DNA of 64,000 bases, taken from the NCBI RefSeq assembly GCF_004634425.1, contig NZ_SBJL01000003.1, positions 372,001 to 436,000 on the forward strand, in the 5' to 3' direction. Made by a program: the position numbers and the translations under genes. This stretch comes from Vitreimonas flagellata. Its GTDB lineage: Bacteria > Pseudomonadota > Alphaproteobacteria > Caulobacterales > Aquidulcibacteraceae. The notes under the pieces were generated by a model, which saw nothing but the letters and a program-made list of their open reading frames with translations, did not search any database and was not told the origin of the DNA. Shown here piece by piece: positions 51,133-59,775 of the stretch (position 1 is its first letter; each line of letters opens with the position of its first letter).

Positions 51133-51854
51133 GAGCGCTCAAACAGCGGCCCAGACCGGAACGCCAACCACAGCGCCATGCCGATCGCCGGCCATTGCAC
51201 CCACCACGCGCCGCCCGTCATCCAATCGATGGCGAACAGCGCCGCGAGGATCAGCCCCAGCCGCGCCGCCTGTGCGATGAAGCGTTGCTTCTTCTCGCTT
51301 GCGGGCGCCGCGCTCTTCGCACGCGCCTTGCTGTCGCTCGCGCTGCCCTCGGCGCCGCCGACGCTATAGACGTTGACGCGCTCGGCGAAATTCTTCGGCT
51401 GCTTTTCGCCCAGATAGTGGAAGCCGACCGAGAGCTTCTTCTGCACCTGATCATAGACTTGCTGCGAAATCAGAATGCCGCCGGGCTCAGCCATGCTTTG
51501 CAGGCGCGCGGCGAGATTGACGCCTTCGCCCAGCAGATCGTCGCCATCGACCAGCACATCGCCCAAATGCACGCCGATACGGAAGCGCAAACCGCCTCGC
51601 GCATCGCTCGCCAATTCGCGCTGCACCTCGATGGCGCATTGTACCGCTTCCACCACAGACGGGAATTCCGCGATCAGCCCGTCGCCCGCCGTATTGGCTA
51701 TGCGGCCGTGATGGCGGGCAATGAACTGCGCGAATACACCGCGTGCGGCGCGCAAGGCCGACAAGGTGCCGACCTCATCGGTCTCCATCACGCTGCTATA
51801 GCTTGCAGCGTCGGCGGCGAGGATGGTGGTCAGTTTGCGTTGAACGTCGGACAT
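51129..51854 (-). CDS. Class III adenylate/guanylate cyclase with C-terminal membrane segments
   Basis: 241 residues. The cyclase domain opens with RKLTTILAADAASYSSVMETDE (metal Asp15) and NTAGDGLIAEF (metal Asp58), and shows the transition-state motif GEGVNLAARLQ. Dimers are required for activity. Two C-terminal hydrophobic segments (about 193-208 and 211-229) anchor it, an unusual placement since most put sensors or helices at the N-terminus. A basic, disordered linker (SKARAKSAAPASEKKQR) joins the halves. It is convergent with the SnoaL-like gene, overlapping its end by four bases. Confidence 0.87.
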   Translation of the reverse strand: MSDVQRKLTTILAADAASYSSVMETDEVGTLSALRAARGVFAQFIARHHGRIANTAGDGLIAEFPSVVEAVQCAIEVQRELASDARGGLRFRIGVHLGDVLVDGDDLLGEGVNLAARLQSMAEPGGILISQQVYDQVQKKLSVGFHYLGEKQPKNFAERVNVYSVGGAEGSASDSKARAKSAAPASEKKQRFIAQAARLGLILAALFAIDWMTGGAWWVQWPAIGMALWLAFRSGPLFERS

Positions 51855-51887
51855 CGCTGGGGATTTAGCCTGATGCCGGGCGGATCG

Positions 51888-52325
51888 CTACGGCTTCTCG
51901 CTGCGCAATATTTTCTCCATCGCTTTTCCCTTGGCGAGTTCGTCGATGAGTTTGTCCAGATAGCGGATCTCGCGCATCAGCGGCTCTTTCACCTGCTCGA
52001 CGCGCACGCCGCAGACCGTGCCCGTAATGAACGAGCGCGCCGGGTTCATCTTCGGCGCCTGCGCGAAGAAATCCTCGAAGCTCGTCTGCTTCTTGATGTG
52101 CGCATTGAGCGATTGCTGGCGATAGCCGGTGAGCCATCGAATGATCTCATCCACCTCCGCCCGCGACCGGCCCTTCTTCTCCGCCTTCGCGACATAGTGC
52201 GGATACACGCTGGCGAAGCTGATGGAATAGATGCGGTGGGGTTTGGCAGCGCCGGGCGCCTTCGCTGGCGCTGCCTTCTTCGCGGTCTTTACAGTCTTCC
52301 TTGCGGCGCTCACCGCTCCACGCAC
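51888..52325 (-). CDS. DUF2200-family protein with basic N-terminal extension
   Basis: 145 residues. The core [92 protein letters not shown] is the DUF2200 signature. The N-terminal 28 or so residues ([21 protein letters not shown]) are a Lys/Ala/Pro tail like those of nucleoid-associated histone-like proteins and are extra to the family. Its start overlaps the end of phaA by 16 bases on the same strand. Confidence 0.83.
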   Translation of the reverse strand: MRGAVSAARKTVKTAKKAAPAKAPGAAKPHRIYSISFASVYPHYVAKAEKKGRSRAEVDEIIRWLTGYRQQSLNAHIKKQTSFEDFFAQAPKMNPARSFITGTVCGVRVEQVKEPLMREIRYLDKLIDELAKGKAMEKILRSEKP

Positions 52326-53482
52326 ACCGCGATGCCCATGCCGCCGCCGATGCAGAGCGTGGCCAGGCCCTTTTTCTTGCCGGCGCGTTGCAGTTCGTAG
52401 AGCAACGTCGTCAGCACGCGCGCGCCGCTGGCGCCGATCGGGTGGCCGATGGCGATGGCGCCGCCGTTGACGTTCACGATCGCCGGATCCCAGCCCATAT
52501 CCTTGTTCACGGCGCAGGCTTGCGCGGCGAAGGCCTCGTTGGCTTCGACCAAATCGAGATCGCCAACTTTCCAGCCAGCTTTCTCAAGTGCTGCCTTCGA
52601 CGCCGGGATTGGCCCCGTGCCCATGATGCTCGGATCGACACCGCGCGAGGCCCACGAGGCGATGCGCGCGAGCGGCGTCAGGCCACGCTTGGCCGCTTCG
52701 TCGGCCGTCATCAGCACGAGTGCGGCCGCGCCATCGTTCAAGCCCGACGCGTTCGCGGCCGTCACCGTGCCGTCCTTCTTGAACGCTGCGCGCAGACCAG
52801 CTGCGCCTTCGAGTGTGGCGTCGTGTTTGATGTATTCATCATTCTCAACCACCGTGTCGCCCTTGCGGCCCTTGATGGTGACGGCGACGATCTCGTCCTT
52901 GAACTTGCCGGCCTTCTGCGCCGCACTCGCCTTCTGCTGCGAGAGCGTGGCGAACTCGTCCTGCTGCTGGCGCGTGATCTGCCATTTCTCGGCGACGTTC
53001 TCGGCCGTGATGCCCATGTGATATTGATTGAAGACGTCGGTCAGGCCGTCCTTGATCATCGTGTCGGCAAACTCGACAGGCCCCATCTTCGTGCCGCCGC
53101 GCATGTTCTGCGCGTGCGGTGAGAGGCTCATATTTTCCTGGCCGCCCGCGACCACGATCTTCGCGTCGCCTGCCTTGATCTGCTGATAGCCGACCACGAC
53201 CGCGCGGAGCCCTGAGCCGCACACCTGGTTCAACGACCAGGCCGGGCTGTCATCCGGCACGCCAGCGGCGCGCGAGGCTTGGCGGGCCGGGTTCATGCCT
53301 TGGTTGGCCGTCAGCACTTGGCCGAGCACCACTTCCGACACGTCTTTGGCGTCGACTTTTGCGCGTTGCAGCGCGGCCGTAATCGCGATTTTGCCGAGCT
53401 CATGCGCGGGCGTTGCAGCAAACGAACCCAGGAACGAGCCGACAGGCGTACGGGCGGCGGAAACGATCACGATGTCGGTCAT
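52310..53482 (-). CDS. phaA: Acetyl-CoA acetyltransferase (beta-ketothiolase)
   Basis: PhaA condenses two acetyl-CoA to acetoacetyl-CoA, the first step of polyhydroxybutyrate synthesis. The 390-residue thiolase from ATG 53482 ([17 protein letters not shown]) has the nucleophilic Cys in [16 protein letters not shown] (about residue 89), [19 protein letters not shown] with the His-type site, [18 protein letters not shown] and the second Cys in [12 protein letters not shown]. Divergent from phaR with 199 bases between starts. The longer frame upstream has no thiolase features. Confidence 0.96.
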   Translation of the reverse strand: MTDIVIVSAARTPVGSFLGSFAATPAHELGKIAITAALQRAKVDAKDVSEVVLGQVLTANQGMNPARQASRAAGVPDDSPAWSLNQVCGSGLRAVVVGYQQIKAGDAKIVVAGGQENMSLSPHAQNMRGGTKMGPVEFADTMIKDGLTDVFNQYHMGITAENVAEKWQITRQQQDEFATLSQQKASAAQKAGKFKDEIVAVTIKGRKGDTVVENDEYIKHDATLEGAAGLRAAFKKDGTVTAANASGLNDGAAALVLMTADEAAKRGLTPLARIASWASRGVDPSIMGTGPIPASKAALEKAGWKVGDLDLVEANEAFAAQACAVNKDMGWDPAIVNVNGGAIAIGHPIGASGARVLTTLLYELQRAGKKKGLATLCIGGGMGIAVCVER

Positions 53483-53681
53483 GCGGCAGGCTCCTGAAAG
53501 GCGAAGGCCTTGGATCGAAAAGAAGAGATTAACCGTCCTATCGCACAAGCGAAACGCGAAATCCAAGCGCGCCGGTCGCAATGGGCTGTCCTAACGGACG
53601 CTTTTTCTTGCAATGCGGCGAAGGAGAGCGGATTCTCTTGGAAAGCCCGGTGTTCGCGGGCGCAAAATAAAGGAAGCGATC

Positions 53682-54323
53682 GTGGCGGATGCAAACGGTC
53701 CAACGGCGGGGGAGGCCGGCGGCGAAGCTCAAGGTGAGGTCGTCGTTATCAAGAAGTACGCAAATCGGCGGCTCTACAATACCGCCGCATCGAGCTACGT
53801 GACGCTCGATCATTTGTCGGAAATGGTGCGCGAGGGCGTGGACTTCGTCGTGCTCGACGCAAAGAGCGGCGACGACATCACGCGCTCGGTGCTGACGCAG
53901 ATCATTTTCGAACAGGAGAGCAAGGGGCAAAACCTTTTGCCGGTGCAGTTCCTGCGCCGCTTGATCCGCTTCTACGGCGATCAGATGCAAGGTTTCCTGC
54001 CGCCCTATCTCGAAATGAGCATGGAGAGCTTCTCCAAGGGCCAAGATCAATTGCGCGAGAATTTCTCACGCACGTTTGGCGCAACGACGCCGATGGCCGC
54101 GTTCGAGGAGCAAGCCCAACGCAACATGGCGATGTTCCAGCAAGCCATGAAAATGTGGGCGCCGTTCGCGGTGCCAGGCGCGACATATACGGGCGGCGGC
54201 ATCCCCGGCATGCCAAAACCGCCGAGCGCTGACGACGAAGACAGCGATCAGCAAGTCGCCGAATTGCGTAAGCAAATGGAAGCGATGCAAAAACAGCTCG
54301 ACGCGATGTCGCGCAAAAGCTGA
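53682..54323 (+). CDS. phaR: Polyhydroxyalkanoate synthesis repressor PhaR
   Basis: PhaR represses phasin and pha genes and binds PHB granules. 213 residues from a GTG at 53682 behind aaaggaag. The PHB/PHA accumulation regulator DNA-binding domain is VVVIKKYANRRLYNTAASSYVTLDHLSEMVREGVDFVVLDAKSGDDITRSVLTQIIFEQES (residues about 20-80). The C-terminal half is helical and ends in a coiled coil (VAELRKQMEAMQKQLDAM). It is divergent from phaA and is likely to repress it and the phasin gene at 17559. Confidence 0.94.
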   Translation: MADANGPTAGEAGGEAQGEVVVIKKYANRRLYNTAASSYVTLDHLSEMVREGVDFVVLDAKSGDDITRSVLTQIIFEQESKGQNLLPVQFLRRLIRFYGDQMQGFLPPYLEMSMESFSKGQDQLRENFSRTFGATTPMAAFEEQAQRNMAMFQQAMKMWAPFAVPGATYTGGGIPGMPKPPSADDEDSDQQVAELRKQMEAMQKQLDAMSRKS

Positions 54324-54332
54324 GGCGGCGTT

Positions 54333-54362
54333 GCCGGCGCGCTCGTGAGCGCGCCGGCTTTT
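54333..54362 (+). terminator. Rho-independent terminator of phaR
   Basis: gccggcgcgct (54333-54343) pairs with agcgcgccggc (54348-54358) and is followed by tttt (54359-54362). It stands against the end of the convergent ChrB-like gene. Confidence 0.85.
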
Positions 54363-54363
54363 C

Positions 54364-54873
54364 CTACACCGCAGGCCGCCACGCATGGCGCTCGACGCTG
54401 GGCTGTGTCGCCCAGGCGTAGAGCGCGTCATATACGACGAGCCCTTGCGCCAAGAGCGCGTGGTCGTCGCCATAATTGCGGGAAAGCCCTAGCGAAATCG
54501 CGTGCAAACCAGCCGCTTCCGGCGCGAGCTCATGACGATCCGTATCCGCGCCGCGCACGATCAGAGCCAGACGTTGTAACGCCGTATCGCTCAACCCGAA
54601 CGCGCGCAAAAGCGTGTCGAAGCTACACAGATCGCCATCGTGTGAGATGGGTGCGCCCGGAATATCGAACGCCACCGCGTGCTCGCGCTCCGCAACATCG
54701 AAGACATCCTCAGTCGGCGCATAGAGAATACGCGCGTTCGCATCGATGAAGCGCAGGATCGCCCAGGGGCAGGCGATGCGATCGATCTTGGGGCGCTCGC
54801 GCGTGACCCAAGTGCTCGGGCGCTGGCCCGCGATCACGTCCTGCAAAATGGATTGAAGGCGAGGGTCCGTCAT
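54364..54873 (-). CDS. ChrB-like protein (chromate-resistance ChrB C-terminal domain)
   Basis: 169 residues. WVTRERPKIDRIACPWAILRFIDANARILYAPTEDVFDVAEREHAVAFDIPGAPISHDGDLCSFDTLLRAFGLSDTALQRLALIVRGADT covers the ChrB domain of chromate-operon regulators. The usual N-terminal ChrB region and a chrA transporter are absent nearby, so it is an orphan and resistance cannot be concluded. It may be a general redox or metal sensor. Confidence 0.8.
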   Translation of the reverse strand: MTDPRLQSILQDVIAGQRPSTWVTRERPKIDRIACPWAILRFIDANARILYAPTEDVFDVAEREHAVAFDIPGAPISHDGDLCSFDTLLRAFGLSDTALQRLALIVRGADTDRHELAPEAAGLHAISLGLSRNYGDDHALLAQGLVVYDALYAWATQPSVERHAWRPAV

Positions 54874-54996
54874 AAGTGCGCTCCTCCCAAACGGGATTGG
54901 AGCGGGACTTGGACGAACATCGTCTCACCGGGCGCCCGCGTTGCTGCCCGGTGAAGTGACTATCTCACCAAGGCGAACAGCACGCAAGCGCACTGC

Positions 54997-55404
54997 TCAC
55001 GGCTTGAAGACGTATTCGAGCTTCAGGCCGTCGGGGTCGGTGAAGAATACGGCGTAATAGCCGGGGCCGTATTTCGGATAATCGGCGGGCGGATCGGTGA
55101 TGTTGGCGCCGATGCTCTGAAGGTGCGCGTGCATCGCATCGACATCTTCGCGGCTCGCGGCGTTCCAGGCGATGTGATGCAGGCCCGCGCTATAGCGATC
55201 ATGAACGCGATCCGCGTGTGCGCCGCGCGCGCTCAAGATGCCGATGGACCAGAATGTATCGCCATCGCGGCAATCGAAATCGTAGCCGTTGGGATGCGCG
55301 TCGGCGAGGCGATAGCCCATGAAGCGAAGCACGCTTTCGTAGAACGCACGCGAGGCGTGCGCGTCTCTCACAGTAAGATCAATGTGATGAATGCCACCGC
55401 GCAT
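54997..55404 (-). CDS. VOC-family (glyoxalase-fold) protein
   Basis: 135 residues: MRGGIHHIDLTVRDAHASRAFYESVLRFMGYRL, TFWSIGIL, GLHHIAWNAASREDVDAMHAHLQSIGANITDPP and FFTDPDGLKLEYVF. Metal-ligand His (HHID, HHIAW) and Glu (KLEYV) positions are present, so it may bind a divalent metal. The ATG at 55404 overlaps the last base of the upstream adenosyltransferase stop. Third gene of an apparent operon with the HIG1-like and adenosyltransferase genes. Confidence 0.84.
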   Translation of the reverse strand: MRGGIHHIDLTVRDAHASRAFYESVLRFMGYRLADAHPNGYDFDCRDGDTFWSIGILSARGAHADRVHDRYSAGLHHIAWNAASREDVDAMHAHLQSIGANITDPPADYPKYGPGYYAVFFTDPDGLKLEYVFKP

Positions 55405-55973
55405 CAGCGGTTCGCGCCGGGTTTCCAGAGCAGATCCGCTTTGCCTTGGTCGTTGGCGTAGCGCGCGGCGACGAAGAGCAAATCCGACAGCCGGTTCATG
55501 AATTTGATCGCGTCCGGCGAAATCTCTTCAACGTCAGCGAGGGCGACAATGTCGCGTTCGGCGCGGCGGGCGATGGCGCGAGCGAGGTGCAGGTGCGCGG
55601 CCGCAGGTGAGCCGCCCGGCAGGATGAACGAGGTCAGCGGCTCCAGCTGTTCGTTGAGTTGATCGACTTCCGCTTCAAGGCGATCGACTTGGCTGGGTTG
55701 AATGCGCAGCGGCTCGAATTTGAGATCGGGCGCATGCGGTGTGGCGAGGTCGGCCCCGAGATCGAAGAGATCGTTCTGCACGCGCTCCAGGATCGCATCG
55801 AGCGTGGGCTTGGCGTTCGTATGCAGGCGCGCGACGCCTATGGCGGAATTCACTTCGTCCACCGCGCCGTAAGCTGCAACGCGGGCGCTGGCTTTGGAAA
55901 CGGGCTCGCCGGTGACGAGGCGGGTCTTGCCGCCGTCGCCAGCCTTGGTGACGATTTTATCTAGTCTGACCAT
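55404..55973 (-). CDS. ATP:cob(I)alamin adenosyltransferase (PduO type)
   Basis: This enzyme adds the 5'-deoxyadenosyl group to cobalamin. The PduO-type helical bundle of 189 residues shows the ATP-binding N-terminus KIVTKAGDGGKTRLVTGEPVSKASARVAAYGAVDEVNSAIG, the conserved FILPGGSPAAAHLHLARAIARRAERD and LNRLSDLLFVAARYAN. It lies directly after the HIG1-like gene and just before the VOC gene. Other cobalamin genes are not nearby. Confidence 0.94.
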   Translation of the reverse strand: MVRLDKIVTKAGDGGKTRLVTGEPVSKASARVAAYGAVDEVNSAIGVARLHTNAKPTLDAILERVQNDLFDLGADLATPHAPDLKFEPLRIQPSQVDRLEAEVDQLNEQLEPLTSFILPGGSPAAAHLHLARAIARRAERDIVALADVEEISPDAIKFMNRLSDLLFVAARYANDQGKADLLWKPGANR

Positions 55974-56174
55974 TTACCCGTAATGCTGCTTTGCCCACAT
56001 GGCCGCAACCAGGATCAGAATGGCGACGAATTGCGCGACCACGCGCATGCGCATCGCCTTGTTCGACCAGGAGCGGCCAAAATCGCCGCCGCGGAACATG
56101 GCGTAGATGCCAAAGCAGAGGACGCCGAAGACGACCACCAGGGCGACAGGGATCAAATATTCGATCGCGTTCAT
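55974..56174 (-). CDS. HIG1/twin-transmembrane-domain small protein
   Basis: 66 residues with two membrane helices: IPVALVVVFGVLCFGIYAMF (about 8-27) and AQFVAILILVAAMWA (about 47-61), joined by the short loop RGGDFGRSWSNKAMRMRV. The GRSNKxMRxRV loop between two helices is the HIG_1_N pattern, which in alphaproteobacteria occurs as a small subunit associated with cytochrome c oxidase. No oxidase genes are nearby. First gene of the operon with the adenosyltransferase. Confidence 0.82.
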   Translation of the reverse strand: MNAIEYLIPVALVVVFGVLCFGIYAMFRGGDFGRSWSNKAMRMRVVAQFVAILILVAAMWAKQHYG

Positions 56175-56240
56175 GTGGAGGAACCTACGCCCGAAGCGGG
56201 CAACAGGCCATGCGCCAGATCAACCTGATACACTGGCGCG

Positions 56241-57605
56241 ATGACCGAATCGCTCCTGCTTCTCCTCGCCCTGGCCGCCATCGGGGCGGCCGCCTTCTTC
56301 GCCTATCGCTCTGCAAAGGCTCAGGAATCTGCCGCAGCCGCGAAGGCGCGCTTTGAGGGGGTGGACATGATCCGGGCCGAGCGCGACCGCGCCGTGGCCG
56401 AGTGCGAGACGCTGCGGGCTGAGGCGAGCCGCCTGGGCGCGGAACTGGCGGCCGAGAAGGCGGGGGCGGCGGCGCGTGCGGCGGCGGCTGAGGAGCAGGC
56501 CAAGAAGGTCGAGCAACAATTCGTGGCGCTGGCGACGCAGGCTTTGGAGGCTAATCGGCAAAGCTTCATGGCGCTCGCGAATGAGACGTTCGAAAAGCAC
56601 AAGGCCGCTTCCGCGACGGGTGTGAAAGAGGTCCTGGCGCCGGCACAGGAGACGCTGACGAAGCTCGCGGGCTCTGTGGAGGCGCTTGAGAAAGCGCGGC
56701 TGCAGGACAAGTCGGCGATGAGCGAGCAGGTGAAGCAGATCGTCGATGCGGTCGGCTCCACCAACAAGACGACGACGCAATTGCTCTCTGCGTTGAAAGC
56801 GTCGCCGAAGATGCGCGGCCGCTGGGGCGAGCAGACGTTGCGCAACGTGCTTGAGCTTTCCGGCCTCGCGCCGAATGTGGACTTTACCGAGCAGGTGAGC
56901 ACGACGGATGGCGAAGGTTCGCGTCTGCGCCCCGACGTTGTGATCAATCTGCCGGGCGGGCGCTGCATCGTCGTGGATTCGAAGGTCGCGCTCTCGGGCT
57001 ACATGGAGGCGATGGAAGCGACAGATGATCTTTCGCGCCAAGCCAGCTTGAAGAAGCACGCGGCCGAGTTGAAGGCGCACGTGAAAAGCCTATCGTCCAA
57101 GGATTATTGGAAGCACGTGCCAGCGACCGCGGATTTCGTGGTGCTGTTTGTGCCGGGCGAGAACTTCCTCGCGGCCGCCGCAGAGCAAGACGCGAATTTG
57201 TTCGATGATGCGTTCGCGTCGAAAGTCATCATCACCACGCCGAGCACGATGGTGGCGTTGGCAAAGTCCGTCGCCTATGGCTGGCGCCAAGAGCAGAGCG
57301 CCAAGAACGCGCAAGAGATCGCCGATCTCGGCCGCGAACTCTATCGCCGCATGGCGGTAATGACCGATCACATGAGCAAAGTTGGCGACGCGATCGGTAA
57401 AACGGTGACGACCTACAACGGCTTGCTCAGCTCGGTCGAAAGCCGCGTGCTGCCGCAGGCGCGTAAGTTCAAGGAATTGGGCGCGGGCGATGCGGGCGTC
57501 GACATCGCCCAGCCTGCGCAGATCGAAGTCGCACCGCGTATCCCAGCGCCGCCGGAACAGCTGGAATTGATGCCGCCGCCGCAAACGGCGAAGCGCGGGC
57601 GCTAA
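56241..57605 (+). CDS. rmuC: DNA recombination protein RmuC
   Basis: RmuC is a nuclease-fold protein that limits DNA inversions at short inverted repeats. One N-terminal membrane helix (LLLLLALAAIGAAAFFAYRSA, residues 4-23) and a long coiled coil (about 25-150) precede the core: KMRGRWGEQTLRNVLELSGL, RLRPDVVINLPGGRCIVVDSKVALSGYMEAME, LKSLSSKDYWKHVPATADFVVLFVPGENFLAAA, and KVIITTPSTMVALAKSVAYGWRQEQSAKNA. Length 454 residues, complete. ATG 56241 follows an intergenic gap of 66 bases from the divergent HIG1 gene. Confidence 0.95.
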   Translation: MTESLLLLLALAAIGAAAFFAYRSAKAQESAAAAKARFEGVDMIRAERDRAVAECETLRAEASRLGAELAAEKAGAAARAAAAEEQAKKVEQQFVALATQALEANRQSFMALANETFEKHKAASATGVKEVLAPAQETLTKLAGSVEALEKARLQDKSAMSEQVKQIVDAVGSTNKTTTQLLSALKASPKMRGRWGEQTLRNVLELSGLAPNVDFTEQVSTTDGEGSRLRPDVVINLPGGRCIVVDSKVALSGYMEAMEATDDLSRQASLKKHAAELKAHVKSLSSKDYWKHVPATADFVVLFVPGENFLAAAAEQDANLFDDAFASKVIITTPSTMVALAKSVAYGWRQEQSAKNAQEIADLGRELYRRMAVMTDHMSKVGDAIGKTVTTYNGLLSSVESRVLPQARKFKELGAGDAGVDIAQPAQIEVAPRIPAPPEQLELMPPPQTAKRGR

Positions 57606-57686
57606 GCTCGCGGAAGTGTGCGTTCGTCGCAGTGCACGTGAAGTTCGTCGGGTGCAGCGCTAAATCCGCTGCCCGGAGGAACGCAC

Positions 57687-58475
57687 ATGAGACATTTGCT
57701 TTTGGCCGCTGCGGCGGCGTTGGCGTTGAGCGCTTGCGGGCAGCCGACGAGCGAGGCGCCGGTCGCGCCGCCGGCTGCGGTCGAGGTGTCGCCCGATGCG
57801 GCGAATATCGTAGCGGCGGTGGCTGATGCGCGCCGACCGGCTGCCGATCGCGACCGTGACGCCAGTCGACGCCCCGCTGAAATGCTGGCATTCGCGCGCA
57901 TTGAGCCGGGCGATCGCGTCGCGGACATTTTTCCGGGCGGCGGCTATTTCACACGGCTTTTCGCAGTGGCCGTTGGCGACGAAGGCCGCGTCTATCCGAC
58001 GATCCGACCCGATGGCGTCGCGGGCGAGTATGAAACGCCGGTCTTGGCCGTTGCGGCGGAATATCCGAACGCGGTGATGGCGCGCACACCGTACGACGCG
58101 CTCGCCTATCCTGAGCCGCTCGACGTCGTGTTCACGGCGCAGAATTACCACGACATGGCGCTGACGGCGTACGCACTGGGCGATCGCGCGGCGATGAACG
58201 CGTCAGCGTTCGCGGCGCTGAAGCCCGGCGGCCTTTACGTGGTCATCGATCACTCCGCCGTGGATGGCTCGCCGGTGGCGACGGATGCGGAAACAACCAC
58301 GCACCGCATTGATCAAGCGACCGTGCGTCGCGAAGTGGAAGCGGCGGGCTTTGTGTTCGACGGCGAAAGCGATGTGCTGCGCAATCCCGCCGACGCACGA
58401 ACCGCAAGCGTGTTCGATCCCACGATCCGTGGCCGCACGGATCAGTTTGTGATGCGGTTTCGGAAGCCGGAATAA
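57687..58475 (+). CDS. Predicted lipoprotein with class I methyltransferase-like domain, copy 1
   Basis: 262 residues. Lipobox LSAC in MRHLLLAAAAALALSACGQ, so the protein is likely exported. The mature part has VADARRPAADRDRDASRRPAEMLAFARIEPGDRVADIFPGGGYFTRLFAVAVGDEGRVY, with a GGGY motif and a second conserved block, DVVFTAQNYHDMAL, ALKPGGLYVVIDHSAVDGS, and a C-terminal TDQFVMRFRKP. These match Rossmann-fold SAM methyltransferases. How SAM would be available outside the cytoplasm is unclear, so the activity may be lost or another ligand used. A closely related gene lies at 59005. Confidence 0.8.
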   Translation: MRHLLLAAAAALALSACGQPTSEAPVAPPAAVEVSPDAANIVAAVADARRPAADRDRDASRRPAEMLAFARIEPGDRVADIFPGGGYFTRLFAVAVGDEGRVYPTIRPDGVAGEYETPVLAVAAEYPNAVMARTPYDALAYPEPLDVVFTAQNYHDMALTAYALGDRAAMNASAFAALKPGGLYVVIDHSAVDGSPVATDAETTTHRIDQATVRREVEAAGFVFDGESDVLRNPADARTASVFDPTIRGRTDQFVMRFRKPE

Positions 58476-58898
58476 TCAGTCGTGGTCGCGGACGCGACCA
58501 CGTTTTGATTTGACGTCAGAGCGCCTCGACTTCCCGTCGAGGCGCTTTTGTTTGACGGCGCGCGGTACTTTGGTTTTCACGCGGGGCTTAGGCCGGTGTG
58601 TGGCGCGCTCCACGAGATCGACCAGCCGCGCTAAAGCTTCGCTGCGATTGCGGTCTTGCGTGCGGTGCTCGTCGGCGCGGATGACGATCTCGCCTTCGAG
58701 TGTGAGCCGCCGCCCCGCAAGACGTTCCAGCCGCGCGCGTACGTCTTCCGGTAACTCGGTGTGACCGTTGAGATTGAAACGCAGCTCAACCGCCGTCGAC
58801 ACCTTGTTGACGTTCTGGCCGCCAGGGCCCGAGGCGCGGATGAAGCGCTCTTCGAGGTCGCGCTCGTCCAGAGCGAGGGAGGCGGTGACAGGAATCAT
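58476..58898 (-). CDS. arfB: Alternative ribosome-rescue factor ArfB (GGQ hydrolase)
   Basis: ArfB frees stalled ribosomes by hydrolysing peptidyl-tRNA without a stop codon. The 140-residue protein has the RF-type core FIRASGPGGQNVNKVSTAVELRFN with the catalytic GGQ (about residues 26-28) and a basic C-terminal tail (KQKRLDGKSRRSDVKSKRGRVRDHD) that threads into the mRNA channel. The ATG at 58898 is chosen; the open frame continues upstream without RF features. It is convergent with the lipoprotein methyltransferase, with the two stops directly adjacent. Confidence 0.95.
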   Translation of the reverse strand: MIPVTASLALDERDLEERFIRASGPGGQNVNKVSTAVELRFNLNGHTELPEDVRARLERLAGRRLTLEGEIVIRADEHRTQDRNRSEALARLVDLVERATHRPKPRVKTKVPRAVKQKRLDGKSRRSDVKSKRGRVRDHD

Positions 58899-59004
58899 GG
58901 GCGGCAGTGTAACGCGAAGCCGTTTCCAATCGTTCACATCGTTGGGAGAGGCAAGACAAGCGCGCCGCGCCGGGCTAAATCTCCCGCCAATTCGGGAGGA
59001 CGAT

Positions 59005-59775
59005 ATGCGGAAATTGTTGGCAGGGCTTGGGTTTGCGGCGGTTCTGGCCGCGTGCGCCGGTGGCGCTGTGCCGGGGCTGATGATGTCCATGCCGGCTGAA
59101 GTGACGGCCGCGTCTCCGCATATCGTGGCGGCCTTAGGCGATCCGCGCCGCCCTGAAGCCGATCGCGAGCGCGATGCGCTGCGCCATCCGGCGGAGATTT
59201 TGGCGTTCATAGGCGTGCGCGACGGTATGCGCATCGCTGATATTGGCCCCGGCGGCGGCTATTACACGCGGCTCTTCTCCGTCGCGGTCGGCGAGAGCGG
59301 GCGCGTCTATGGCGTGGATCGTCCTGGCGCGGCGGAGCGCCCGCGTCCGCTCGCTGCTATTGCGCCGCTCTATCCGAATGTCACGCATCTGACGGCGGGT
59401 TATCAGGGCTGGACGATCGATGAGCCGCTCGACGCGATTTTCATTTCGCAAATTTATCACGATTTCTACCTCCCGCAGCTGAGCATCGACGTGCCGCGCT
59501 TGAATCGTGAAATGTTCGCCGCGTTGAAGCCGGGCGGTGTGCTTGTGATCATCGATCACGCGGCGTCGGCGGGCAGCGACATCTCCGTCACGAGCACCCT
59601 GCATCGTATCGCACAAGAGCAAGTCGTCGCCGATCTCACGGCGGCGGGCTTCGTGCTTGATCAAGAGAGCCAAGTCCTGCGCAATCCAGCGGACGATCAT
59701 GCGCTACGCGTGTTCGAAGGCGATATTCGCGGTCGGACGGATCAGTTCGTGCTGCGCTTCCGTCGGCCCGCTTGA
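59005..59775 (+). CDS. Predicted lipoprotein with class I methyltransferase-like domain, copy 2
   Basis: 256 residues; lipobox AAC in MRKLLAGLGFAAVLAACAGG. Same layout as the gene at 57687: ALGDPRRPEADRERDALRHPAEILAFIGVRDGMRIADIGPGGGYYTRLFSVAVGESGRVYGVD, ISQIYHDFYL, ALKPGGVLVIIDHAAS and RGRTDQFVLRFRRP. ADIGPGGGYYTR is a better SAM-type loop than that of copy 1 (DIFPGGGYFTR). SD gggagg lies before ATG 59005. The stop overlaps the NudC start (TGATG), so translation is probably coupled. Confidence 0.8.
   Translation: MRKLLAGLGFAAVLAACAGGAVPGLMMSMPAEVTAASPHIVAALGDPRRPEADRERDALRHPAEILAFIGVRDGMRIADIGPGGGYYTRLFSVAVGESGRVYGVDRPGAAERPRPLAAIAPLYPNVTHLTAGYQGWTIDEPLDAIFISQIYHDFYLPQLSIDVPRLNREMFAALKPGGVLVIIDHAASAGSDISVTSTLHRIAQEQVVADLTAAGFVLDQESQVLRNPADDHALRVFEGDIRGRTDQFVLRFRRPA

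Noticed and set aside
56220-57080. 286-codon minus-strand frame across rmuC
   Set aside because: The rmuC protein on the plus strand shows all family motifs, so the opposite frame is a shadow.
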